Shown in pieces: positions 32,476 through 45,200 of a DNA stretch of 64,000 nt. Both the position numbers and the translations under genes were made by a program. The stretch's first letter is position 1, and every line of letters starts with the position of its first letter. Below the pieces are notes generated by a model. That model had not been told where the DNA came from and ran no database searches. It saw only the letters and a list, made by a program, of their open reading frames with translations. The stretch covers positions 39,890 to 103,889 of the forward strand of contig JBAIAA010000535.1 of assembly GCA_037893245.1 (NCBI GenBank), read 5' to 3'. Origin of the DNA: Crossaster papposus. Lineage: Eukaryota > Echinodermata > Asteroidea > Velatida > Solasteridae.

Positions 32476-33505
32476 TTGAATTGGGTGCGTCTTGCAATAG
32501 CACACGTAATAATATTTGGATACATGTATAAACGCAAATGTAATTTTGGAGTACAGTGCGGAGAAACTGCAGAGCATCGTGATAGGGCCACACAAATTGA
32601 ACGATTTCCTGCGACTTACCAAAGAGCTGCTGGAGAACACAATTTCGTAATGTATGACGATCTACTTCGTGAAGCTCTTTGAAACAAAGATGTGACATTA
32701 GAGTGGTGTAAAGTGAATAAACTCATCGCCTCATCGCGGGACTGTAGTAATTGCAATTCACCCATGGAACTACATGTAGTGGATACAGAGGATCGCCTTG
32801 ATGGTTGCAAGTGGGAATGCCGTCAACAAATTCAAGGCAAGTGGCACAAAGTGACATTGTCCATCCAAAATGGGTCGTGGTTTGTGAAGAAACAGTCTCC
32901 TCGATTGTCGATATTGTAATCAAAACGATGATAGAGTCCTAGGCAAAACAAAAGGTGAACAATACTATAAAGTGTGAATGTGCCCGAGGAAACATAATAC
33001 AATATGGCAATAAAACTAAGAAAGTTAGAACTTGCAAAACTAAGTCAAACTGGCATCCCCAGAACTTAGAAAAACTAAACAACTTCGAACAGGCCCACGT
33101 ATGATGTGTAGAGGGGCAGTGGGTCTCGGAGGGATTGAGGAGGATTCTAGGAACTGCTTCATCCAGTGTGTGGAGAAACGTGATAAAGACACTCCAATTC
33201 CTTTAATTAGGAAATGGATTCTACCTGGCACACTAATAAATTCAGATTGTTGGAAGTCCTATGATTGTCTTGCATCACTTGGATACAGCCACGAGTCAGT
33301 AAATCACTCGCAGGAGTTTGTAAACTACACAAACAAAATCGAAGGACATTGGCATCAAATGAAGGCGAGACTTCCAACCCACAGTAGGCGAAAACACCAC
33401 TATGTATCATACCTAGCGGAGTTCCTCTACCGATACAAGCATCGAGACGAAGACCTGTTCACGGCGTTCATGATACAGGACATTTCCGAAGTATACTCTC
33501 CCTGA
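32476..33505 (+). pseudogene. Merlin (IS1595/ISXO2-like) transposase relic
   Basis: Two matching parts remain. At about 32690-32919 a zinc-ribbon-like N-terminal region reads CSNCNSPMEL ... GCKWECRQ ... NGSWFVKK. At about 33101-33505 the ISXO2-like transposase domain reads LGGIEEDSRNCFIQ, LINSDCWKSYD (second catalytic Asp near 33245), VNHSQEFV and NKIEGHWHQMKARL (catalytic Glu near 33341), ending at TGA 33503. The middle, including the first Asp segment, is deleted, and a frameshift lies at the GQWV/LGGIE junction near 33118-33128. Merlin transposases cut and paste using a DDE site and resemble bacterial IS1016/IS1595. The relic is inactive. Confidence 0.8.
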
Positions 33506-34987
33506 TTTATCAGGGTGATGGAGACTAGAGTGAGGCGAGTTTCTATATACCATTAAGTATCGACACATTTCAGGAGTACCCTCCCTAAAAGCAGCTATTG
33601 TTCGTTTTGTGTTGCACCGTTCTCAACACGCGGTCACCATTGACTGCCTCTATATCGTAGCCGCGCCAATCGTAGCCACCCCCAATCGTAGCCACCAACG
33701 GGAGACTCACTTTGGACTTAGGTTTTTTTTCAACGGCCTCTATTCGTTTTGTGTTGCACTGTTCTCTAGCACTGACTCGTACATGTACGTTATAGGTAGG
33801 GATATAGTTAAGGTAAAAAACACCACTAAATCAATTGTAGTATATACAGCAGGTGATGTTTACTACATTAAGCATAGATAACATGGACACCACAGTGTCC
33901 TAGTTATGTACGTTAGAAACCCATTGTAATCTCCCAAAAAATTTATACAAAAAAAACCAACCGACTTTATTTTTATTGAGTTTTTACAATCATAGTTTTC
34001 AAGAAATGTGGGCGACTGAGGCAAGAAAACTTTCTTTCACTTTCTGCTTTTGTTCATAACTCGCGGACACGATGGTGGACACGCAACAATCCAGTGGTAC
34101 CGGTACTAAACTTAATATAACCAATGGCTGCCAATCTTGGTCATTACACGAAAAAGATTGACACCCAACATGCTATTAGTTTGTAAAAAGGAGTCTCCTG
34201 ACAACCGTGTGTTGGCAACGTGCGAAGACTTGCATACATATGTACATGTAACTAATGGAGACAAAATCCAAGCCACAAGGAAATGAATACATAACGTGTA
34301 CATGTACATGTAGTTCACCAGCATTCTGAGACCCTCTATAGCACTGATATTTTGAAAGTAATGTTCATTGCACATGATGTACTGCGTACATGGGTGCCAG
34401 GTGTAACTGCGTTTTCACTTCCGATGAATTGGCATGAGAACAGTGGCACAACTTGGTGGACACCAAGAGTTACATACTTTTTGTACAACATTTTAACATT
34501 TTATTTCATGAGAAAAATAAGCATACTACCGGTATGTGGACAAATGTTGGACCATACATGTACAATGATTAAAGGGTAAGTATGGTAGGCTTGTGACTGA
34601 TTTTTGTTTAAACAAAATTTACTCTGTGGATAAACATAAATAATTTACACAAAAATACATTGCCCTGAATGTAACACAGACATTTTGTTTCAGGCAGCCT
34701 TTTTTTGTCTGCTTACAAATGTAGTTGCATAAAATAAAAACTTGCAGTAATGCTTTCCTGTAAGGTACCGGTACATTGTACCGGTACCCCCTACCAGTAG
34801 GTTTCTTAAAGGGTCCTAGAAATGTGTTTTTTATTAGTTTAAATGAAAGATTATAACTAATTGAGTGATTTTCAGTTTATAAAAGTTTTATTTTTGGGTA
34901 ATTAATATGAGAAAAAAAATAATAAAGTGCTTTGGGGGACCGGCCCCGCCCCTAGAATGGTACATGTAGCTTATTAACATGTAAAAT
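33506..34987. other. Intergenic DNA, minor repeats
   Basis: Three copies of about CCAATCGTAGCCACC at 33653-33695 and a duplicated TATTCGTTTTGTGTTGCAC (33599 region and 33744). Several TACATGTA words. No gene supported. Confidence 0.55.
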
Positions 34988-35389
34988 TTGCATAATTGTG
35001 ACGTATGTTTGGGAAGACTTCGACGTCGCGACCAGCGTGCCCGTGCATGCATGCATCGTGTGCCACGCGTATCGATGCAAAATCATTCAGTCGATGGTCG
35101 ACTCAAGTTATTGTCAAAGGAATTGTCAAGTGGAATATCTTCTTCAGATGTAGGACCTGATGATACTGCGGATATTTCGTCCGATTCTGTGGAATATGCG
35201 CTCCCCTACCCCGAACTGTCGTCTTCACTCGCCATGTCTGAACAAAATCTGCTGCGTGCGTACCCGCGTGAATGGCATCTCTTTTTGGGGGGTTGCCGAA
35301 TGTTCGTCACGAACAGCGCCACCATTTGTCAGTGTTTGAACATGTTAATGAGGGGGCCAATTACATTTACGGTGATTAACCCCAATTAA
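34988..35389 (+). CDS. Hypothetical 133-codon reading frame, weak
   Basis: The frame starts with a non-ATG codon and ends at TAA 35387. It has a basic Arg-rich start, a Ser/Asp-rich middle (SSGISSSDVGPDDT) and a Cys pair near the end. I recognise no family, no splice signals clearly frame it, and chance occurrence is likely. It lies 0.8 kb upstream of the MAO start. Confidence 0.12.
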   Translation: MHNCDVCLGRLRRRDQRARACMHRVPRVSMQNHSVDGRLKLLSKELSSGISSSDVGPDDTADISSDSVEYALPYPELSSSLAMSEQNLLRAYPREWHLFLGGCRMFVTNSATICQCLNMLMRGPITFTVINPN

Positions 35390-36153
35390 TGTCATTTTAT
35401 ACCATTTTATCACCCCTGGTCTTGTTACTTACACACCAAGGCACATTTTAAATTATTAAACAGCAATTCTCCTCTGAAGGTCTGCTTAGAACCTTTAAGT
35501 TAAAAACCTTAATATTAACCTGTTTTCATTGCAATTTCAATGCCTGTAACTAAAATAAATGCAAGTTATTGAGTCATTTTCATATGATAAAATGTGCCGT
35601 GTATTGTATCCCTGTATAACAAATAACCTAAATCCTCATTTGAATACCAGGTAACCGCAATCCAGCAGTAGTTTAGGCCTTATGACCTGGACTCTGCATT
35701 ATCCTCCAGTGGGAAAAAACCCAAATGCCCTCAATCCTGCAAAATCCTGGGGATTTGGGATATGATTAGGGTTATATGGATGGACAAAAATGTTATAAAA
35801 TTGTGACAAAATCTTCGAGAAATTTCAGAGACCTAATCTCAGACACCTTGGCTGAAGTGTTATACTCAGGATCTGACTCCAAACAACCAACTTTTATGAG
35901 TCCGCTGTCATTGCGAAAATCTTGCAAAAATCAGCATTTCCAGTTTTGTGAGGAATTACTTTGAAAATATTCTTGACTCTCCCTGAATTTTGAAATCTCA
36001 AATTTTCTCTACCACTGGACTCCACTTGACTTTTTCACGTGGCTCCTATGATTGTACTGATTCTATTTTTTTTTTTTATAATTGCGTTTGTTTGTTTGTT
36101 TGCTTTATATTTGCGCCCAGGGTCTTGGATTTATTCAAGAGAGCACAGCAGAC
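35390..36153 (+). promoter_or_regulatory. MAO upstream region with a possible 5'-UTR splice acceptor
   Basis: A pyrimidine-rich tract (TTTGTTTGTTTGCTTTATAT) ends in GCGCCCAG at 36120, 33 bp before the MAO start codon. It could be the acceptor of a 5'-UTR exon, with the promoter further upstream. No TATA box or initiator could be assigned. Confidence 0.3.
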
Positions 36154-36298
36154 ATGGCAGCTACCGGTAGCTCCGGCGCCACATCACCACCAGACTGGGA
36201 TGTAATCATTGTAGGGGCGGGCATCGCAGGGCTAACCGCTGCCTACCGGCTGCAGCAACAGAAGCCAGGAATCAAGGTTCTAGTTCTAGAGGCAAAAG
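36154..36298 (+). CDS. mao: mao exon 1
   Basis: Encodes residues 1-48: a short Ala/Ser/Gly leader, then the beta-alpha-beta ADP-binding fold with VGAGIAGL. The donor GGCAAAAG|gtttgt leaves phase 1. Confidence 0.95.
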
Positions 36299-39200
36299 GT
36301 TTGTGCAATTGAGTCTGTGTAACCCCCCCTCGCCGTCCCATCCCAGTATTTCACTATTAAACTAGCCCTATAAATGTGGCTCAAATAATATTGGACTTCC
36401 TCTGTTTTTAAAGCTACATGCTAGGGAGAATTTCTTACATTCCTGCAATGACCTATTGGCCATCAGAAAGCGATAATGTCATGAAAAGTCAAATTTAACA
36501 AAAATTCATAAACAGATTAGCCATTCCCATTGTTCTAGAGCTTGTCACGTGGCCGGTATTGTACTGATGATAAAGACATGGCTGGCTGGTCTTAAACATT
36601 TTTCCAGTGTCACGTAAAATCAGGGTTGCTAAATTTAAATCACAATTTTTATTTTGTTTAAATCGCCAATTCAAATTAATTTTTTTAATCCCTTATTTAA
36701 AATTTGTAATACTGTATCAATTTAATATAACCAACTGGATCATACTAACATTTTTGCACCGATTGGCCTTTTATTGAGATGATATAAATATATGAAGGAA
36801 CAAAAGTGGCCTCACTGAGGTTGCAACACTCTTTCCTGCTCATAGCTGACAAAATTTGAAAGATTGTTGCATTCTGACTAAACTTTTGTTCATCATTTAT
36901 ACTTGACTGTCAACAGACTTCAACAGCCAAGTTTAAAATCTCAAATCAATTTTTAAAGGAAATTTTTGGTTGAAAATTGTTTTTAAAGGCAGATCTTTTC
37001 AGTAGTCAGACTGGTACCACATGATTCTTTTGACACGACTCGGTACTAGTGCACCTATCAATTGCCTTCCCCCACCCCCCCCCCAGCCCCTACTAACAGA
37101 AATATAAAAAAAATACGTCTCTAAATTGCATTTTTGGAAATGGCATTCTTTAACTCTTGCTCTTGTTTACATTCCAACACCCTTGCCCCTAAAATTGCCC
37201 ACAGGTGTATCATACGTTATACACTTAAATTCTCTAATGCATACAGTACAGCTGGAGTGCATTGGCATGTACCACTGGTATGCAATAAAAAACTCTCATA
37301 GAGCAAGGGTTAATTATTTTCTTCAAAAATCAGAGTTTTTAAGTACGTTTTTGATGAATAATTCGGTTGGTTTACTTTTTGGATAAAGCTCAGCAAATGG
37401 TATACTTTAGATTTAAACCTATCTAACCCCTTGAAGTGTTAAACAATTGGTATTGAAATAGATAGATTCAGCACTTGAAGGGAACTTTTATAATATCGTT
37501 GTTCAGACCGTGTTGGGGGTCGGACATACACAACTGAGCTAGAGGGTGCTCATGGGAAGGATGTCTGGGACTTGGGCGGACAGTGGGTCGGAAGGTAAAA
37601 CAATCAATTTATTATTCAATATTGGGTTTTTCCCATCACCGACCTTTTTTGTCAACACTGTACGTATACTCAGTGTTGTCCTGGGAAATTATTTGAAAAA
37701 AATCACTCGGTGGGACTCGGGACCGACTACCTGCTGCTTTCTAGTGCAAATGGCTTACCACTCAACCTCCGAGCCATGCAGCCGTGGTTGGCTGGTTGTT
37801 TTGAAATATGAATACAGCAGGTACATGTACGTATCGGTGATTAAGGGCAAAACCCAATGTACATCATCCCAACGCAAAATTCCATCTTTAAAGTATTCAT
37901 CATGTTCATTAACAAACAAAAATACTGCGACTATCGCGATCCCCCTAGCCTGCTGGCAGTACAATGAGTTATTAAGAGGGCACGCCTCATAAAGTAAACA
38001 GAATTCAACAATGCCCTTATTTGACTTTTATATGACCTTTGACCTCAAATGCTGCAATCATCCTGCGAGCTATCTAAAGTCCGACCCGACCCAAAGATTA
38101 GTGTAAAAAAGTTTGTTTGTGATTGATGTCTGACTTCTCATATGACAGCACTAAACAGTTAACTGACTTCATTTGACCTTTGACCTTAAATGTCTGAGGT
38201 CATTATTAGAAGTTCCTCTACCCAAAGATTACTGCCACCAAGTTTGGTCGATATCAAAGTCTTTTCACATGACGGCACTAAACAGTTGACATTAATAGGC
38301 CTAAAAAAAGAATATGACATTTTATTGTATTAATTTTTTTTTAAAGGTGTAAATGAGTGTGAGAAACTGGCATTTTTGAGAGAAGTTTTATCGTAAGAAG
38401 TTTGTAAGTTCAACCATACCAGGGTACCGGGTACAGCAAGGTTTGTCAGGTTGGCCTTTTGTGCTATCATTGAAAAATCGTCATCAACTTCGACATTATT
38501 TTTCACACACTAGCTCTCTTAATGTCTTTTTTTTCACTGAAATAATTGTCATTTTTGTTTTATAAAAATGTTCACAAGTTCTCTGAAGCAAAATACATGT
38601 GAAGTCCATATGGCAGTCATTTTGAGCTAATGTTACATGCGCACACTGCCAAGTATATGTATTCGGGTGCAACCGTACGAACATGTACGATTATGGGTAT
38701 TAAGGAACACTATATGCTATTTCACGTAAAGAGCTGTTCTATGTGGAGACTGGGTGAAAACATTTCTACAACGTGAATTTTTTTTTTTTGGGGGGGGGGG
38801 GGGTGGGTTGGTTTATTGGCTTCTTTTATATCAATATTTTCATAATTTATTTACACAAATATTAATATTATTAATAAAGATTATAAAACAAACCTTTTTT
38901 TCTTTTCTTTTTCTTTTTGCACTTGCTGTGTTTTAAAGGGCTGTACATGTATCTCTGAAGGCACTCCCGTTAATTTGTACTATATGATTATGCAAAAATC
39001 GGTATCTCCAGAATGCAACATGCTACAGGGTTCAAACCTATACCAAATTGAAGCTTATAATGCAACCAATCCAGCTGTGTACAGTATGTAACTCATTTAA
39101 AAAAATTGTCCCATAATACCCATTTTTGTGGAGCTGGTCACATACAAACTAACGTTAGATCACCGTTTTTACTTGGAAAAATAATGGCTATAAATTTGTT

Positions 39201-42200
39201 TGGCAGCCGTCGATTTTGACCAGTAATGATCAGAAGTTGGTATGGTACATGTAATTTTTGTTTTTATCCAAAAACCAATACAATTTTGTGGAGTCGCATT
39301 TTATTGCTTTCAAAAATAGGGTCGGTCAGGTGACCCGAAACAAAGGTATTTTGTTTGTTTGGCCTTATAGAACTAAAATATAACAGCACTATGTACATTA
39401 ACCCTCCTATATATAGTGCATTTACCATAGAGCTGTCAGACCTTTCAAAACCTTTCAAAACCTTTCAAAACATTCTGAAGTTTCCTGGACTAAAGGGTTT
39501 TGAAAGGTGAGAAAGCTGTCTGACAAAAGGAACCAATGAAAGATTTTGAAAGGTAAAACAACTCTCTGAACAAACTGGTGTGAGAAAAACAATACCTTTC
39601 AAGTTTCTGGACTGAAGGGTTTTGAAAGGTGAGAAAACTGTCTGACAAAAGGAACCTATGAAAGATTTCGAAAGGTAAAACAACTCTCTAAACAAATTTT
39701 TGTGAAAAAAAAATACCTTTCAAAAGGTTTTGAAAGGTGTAGTAGTGCAGTAGCAACAAATTCTGGAGCGTTTTGAAAGGTTCATACTTATTGATAGCCA
39801 TTTTGCCCATTAACCAGTTCGCGCCGGGATTATTTTAACATCGCCGAGCCGACGGACGGGATTATTTGTAACGAAACTCGATCCGAAGCGTGTTCAGGCT
39901 GATAGTGCCGGGAAGCACACCCACGCATTTCCGGCCTTGCGCGCTGCTGACATACATTTCCGAACTTGAACTTGGCGTGTTTATGCGTCATCCGTTTTGA
40001 ATTTGGGGGAATTTTTGCGTTTATATACGTCATCCGGCGCGAACTGGTTAAGCAGATTTTGAAAGGTTTTAAAAGGTAAAACCATAAGAGGGTTGACAAA
40101 TGTCCTGAGTCCAGTCTTTTGCATGTGCTAACCTATTAACTATTTAACTACCAAATTAACTGCCAACAAATCGCATGAAAATTGCATCTCTAATGATCCA
40201 TGACCCATAACATTGTGCACAGAAACTACATGCATGCAGTTTTAATTCTAGGGCACGATTTCATAGCGCTGCTAATTAACAGCCAATTCTATGCTCCATG
40301 CCTCGGTCACACCTTTGCGTATGCTAACACAGCTTCTGTCATTTCATTATCAGTAAACACATGAAGAACAAATTGCGACGAATACAAAAATAAAGTTTAT
40401 GACTAAAATCTATTTTGTGATATCCTGTGGAGACCAAATAATCTATTGAAATATTTCATGTGGATACCTTTTCACTCCCATTGTCCCCATTGTGCTCGGG
40501 TCTCCACAGGGTACCGAATTTAGAATCTTGGTCACAAAGCAAAAGCTAAAATATTAAAATCTTGACTTTACCCCACCCATCCTTTTACATGTAGCTCTCA
40601 GTATCACATCATATGGCTGCTGAACGAGCTGGGCCTGGAGAAGTACCCACAATACACCACGGGCAAGAAGATGATGTTGCTAGGCAACAAGGGAATCCGG
40701 ACCTACAAGGCCAGCATCCCGTCCATGTCGTTCCTGTCGTTGTTGGATCTGCAGCGATTCCTGACCGCCGTATGTTTTCTAGCGTAAATAAATTTACGCT
40801 AGGACCTAAACTCCGGTTCATAATTTGATGCAAGTGTCTGTATTATATAGACCATGTGCCCTCTGTTTACATCTGTATTCAAATGTGCCCGGCAATATGA
40901 GCACGCATCATGTTTTACATAAATTTGGTTGAGAGATTACATCAGAGGTCACATAATTCAAAGGCATTCTGACCTGCGATGTCACTCTTTAAGCAAATTT
41001 TATGTAAAACATTTATGTTGGCGCATCACTGCCGGGCACATTTGAATACAGATGTACATTGTAAACATGTGAAGTCAGAGGGCACATCGTCTATAGCCAC
41101 TTTCCATTGACTTGAACAAAAGAATGTTATTCCCAAACGTAGCCAAGTATCCGGTCGCAACCGTACAAAGCATATTTGCCAAACTACATGTAGTTTAACC
41201 CTCCTATGGTTTCACCTTTTAAAACCTTTTAAAATCTGCTTACTGGGCAAAATGGATATAAAAAAGTATGAACCTTTCAAAACGCTCCATAATTTGTTGC
41301 TACTGCACTACCACACCTTTCAATACCTTTTGAAAGGAATTGAAAGGTAGAAAAACTGGGCTATGGTATACCCTATGATAAAGGTATGGGAAGTCTATCA
41401 GAAACTGGCCAGACCTTCCAAAACCTTGCGAAAGAAAATGAAAGGTGGAGCTATTGCTTAACCAAATATCAGTACAGTTGCTATGCATACATGGTTTGAC
41501 CTTTCAAAACCTTTTGAAATGTTTTGAAAGGTAGATATATAGAATATCTCTCACAGAAAACAGCTAAACATTTCAAAACATTTCAACTTTTATTTGGTAT
41601 GGTATGCCCCTATGATAAAGGTCTGGGAAGTCTATCAGAAAACGGCCAGACTTTCCAAAACCTCACACCAGTTTGTTAAGAGAGTTGTTTTACCTTTCAA
41701 AATCTTTCATAGGTTTCTTTTGTCAGACAGCTTTCTCACCTTTCAAAACCCTTTAGTCCAGGAAACTTGAAAGGTCTGACAGCTCTATGGTAACTGCACG
41801 GTATATAAGAGGGTTAAATGTGAAAACTTGTCTGAAATGTGAAACTTGCCCGAACGTCACAAATCTGCAAGCCTTGGCCAAGGCCATCGTCATTTATTTG
41901 TCTGAAATCCACCCGCGTGCTGCAGTTTAACAGTTTAGCATGCACAGTGCAAAAAGAACTCGCGAACAGCGACCTACGTACGCGGCCACTATACAAAACA
42001 ACCTAAATGCAACGCGCGTGCAAGTAGAACAGACGCAAACAACTTTACGCGGGTCATGTCAGTCACGGCAAAGTCAACTGCAGCGCGTGGATACGCACGC
42101 GCATTTGCAATGTTCGGCGCTCATTTGCTGATCTTGTGTTTTGATTTTGGGAGTATCGGCTTCGGTAACGCACTGTATAGAATACAAACGCATAAATGCA

Positions 42201-45200
42201 AATAGCCGTACAAAACCTGTACAAAATGTTGAGGTTTCCATAGGTTTGTGCACAAACATGGATGCGCCCAGCTCGCATCACTTTGTACATTGAGCCAGCT
42301 CTCTAGTAATTTAATATACATGTAGCTCTATGGTACAAGACGATTTTATCGAAGGTCATGGCGTGGTCTGCGTACGTTAGAGGGTGACTGCATCAGTGGC
42401 CTACGTGCGCTGCGTACCGCGATTAGGTCGTCTTGCAAACAAGACTAGCCATAACCAAGCAATAAAGCCCTACATGTATTGATGACATCACCCAGTGTGT
42501 ACCACATGACATTGCGTTTTTTAGTGGGATTATACCTCTCGATGCTCGCTATTTATTTACACGCCAAATGCCAACATACGATCGGTTTTTCACCCCCCAA
42601 AAATAAAATGTGCCATTTCTGCCCTGAGTCAGAAAACTTGCGAAGATGATTAATGCGCAAAGGATTTACCTCGGGAACCACATACCAGTATAGTCAGAAA
42701 AATTAGCATGGAAAGTGCTACTGTAGTGTACAGGTACGTATATTTGGTATACATGTACGAACTGCGGCAGTAGTGTCCCCTACTTTTCCCATGATGCACT
42801 GCCAATAAACATTGTGTAACATCAATTCATCTAGGGCCATTCGGATGTGGCCTAAGCAAAACTTGGCCGAGTACCAGTAATAAGTAATACTTTTTGCACA
42901 ATTTTTGGCTGGTAAACTAGTTCTTGCTCAGCAAATAACTCCATGCATACTTATTAGCAGACTGTTTACTCCTTTGTACAGACGGACAAAATGGCTGCAA
43001 GTATTTCTGTACACAATCCTATGGATGCTCCAGATGCTGATATCTTAGACAGCATGACACTGGGAACAATCCTACGCCAGACTACGTGGACACATGGTAA
43101 TAGTTACAAATTCATCACTCGGACTAAGTTTTGACCTGAACCTCCCAAAAGAACTTAATTTGCCGTCAAATTTCCTCTCAGCTCAGAAAAGGGTTGAAGC
43201 GTGTTGTAGAAATTGCAGGAAAGGTTCTGTTTTTCCTTCAAGAGTTAAATTTCAGAAATTAGCCAGTACATGTAGATCACGTTTAGATTATTTTGACATT
43301 GACCAGGCCTAGGTGCGGGATTGGTTTTTTTTTAACCTCGATTCGAGACGGGTTCAGACCAGCATCTGTGATGGGAACCACACCCTGATTTATCCCGCCT
43401 CACTTGCTGCGAGCTGGTCGATGACAGATATTTACAGCCTTGCTTGTGACATATTTATCTGTTAATATCCATTTAGATTTTGTGTTTTGTATACAGGTAC
43501 CGGTATGTATACACGTACTCCGACACAAAACTGGGGGGGGGGGGGGGGGGGGGGGGGAGATGTGTTCTACAATATGGTATAGTCTGTAATGGCTGGTCTT
43601 AATCCTGCATTCATAAATACCTACAGTTTACCTATTCCTATTAGTCAAGAGCCCGTCATGTGGGTGGTTTCAAACCTACATGTAAGATAAAACACCGGCT
43701 GGTTTTAAACACTATCTTCCTGTGACACCACAGCGCGCAACATTGCACAGCATACATGTGCGACGTATGTGCGACGGTATTACACAGACAAGACACATAC
43801 CATAGACATGGCCAGAGGTAAAATTGCTAAACAAAATCATTGAAAAATATAAATTTATCATTTGTTTTTACTTTTTGACCGAATGTCATGGATACAAATA
43901 GGTTTTTAGGGCACTTTGTCCGTTTCAAAAACCTCAATTTTGTTGACCCTCAGCTTCCAATATTGTGGTTAAACAGTTTAGATTTTTTTTGGTCCTGAAA
44001 ATTTGCAGAGGCTCGGGACACCATTGATGCTGCCATCAACCAGATCTTTGGCGCCCAGCCACGCATGTTGTCAGCCTTGTTTTTCTATTATTACGTCAGC
44101 TCGGCCGGCAACGTTAGAATGCTAAATGAGACCATGAATGGAGCTAACCAGGAGTTCAGAATCAAGGTACATGTACCATGCGATGAAGCTCTCTGAGAAA
44201 CACTTTCTGTCTATTTATCTTCACCTCGGGATTCCTTGACGCCGGTATTTTTTCCTAACTTGCCATATTTTACGCATGAGGTTTTTACAGCCTCTGTCCA
44301 GTAGCTGCACTACACAATGGACCCGAGCGTACACCCGTCACATAGGTTGTGTGTGTTATGGCATACGGTAGCACAGCTGACAACTGCATTCTGGATGGAG
44401 TGTGCCGCAACCATAGCTGCATGATCTCATAGCCACTCCCGTAACTGCTCCCATAGCCGCTCCCATAGCTGCTCCCATAGCCGCTCCCGCTCCCGTAACT
44501 GCTCCCATAGCCGCTCCCATAGCCGCTTTCGCTCCCGGTCTGCTCCCATAGCCGCTTCTATAGCCACTCTCTTAGTCGCTCCTTCGTGTCAAGGAGTTAA
44601 ATGTATGAAAACAATTTGACCTTTCTTTTTGGTTGATGTTATAAAACAAGTGCTCTTCCTTAATTCCTTGACGCCGGTATTAATTCCTTACTTACCGGAT
44701 TACATGTCTGCACAGCTGCCTTTGTCCAGCAGCTGCAATTCACAAGAGACCCACGCGCGTACACCCATCACACACGCCGTGTGCTACAGCGTAGCACAGC
44801 TAACAACAGCATTTCGGACATATGTGACCGGCTCTAAAAAAAAAAAGGGTATTAAGTCGCGCTGTGCATTATCACGTAATGGCCTACTCAAAGTTGAGAG
44901 GGTAAACATTTCATCAAAATGTGATTTACATTTTGTGTCATGAATGACATCTTTAATACCTACAGTTTCAGGTTCATTCACAGAAATGTTGATTTTTCAA
45001 AGCCTGTTTTCTCAAGGGGATGGGGGGGGGGGGGGGGTGGGGCTTAGGGCTATGGAGCTCTATTATATACCAAATGAAAGCTGTGGGCTTTCCAACCATA
45101 ACTCAATTTCACTGTTTTGTGACATAATACCCATTTTGGTGGAGTTGGTCACATGGCCGCTCCCAAGGGCCAAGGAGTTAAAGAAGAAAAATATACCTTT

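Noticed and set aside
44436-44575. Zinc-finger-like or structural repeat gene
   Set aside because: The GCTCCCATAGCC repeat contains stops and is degenerate; it lies in MAO intron 5.
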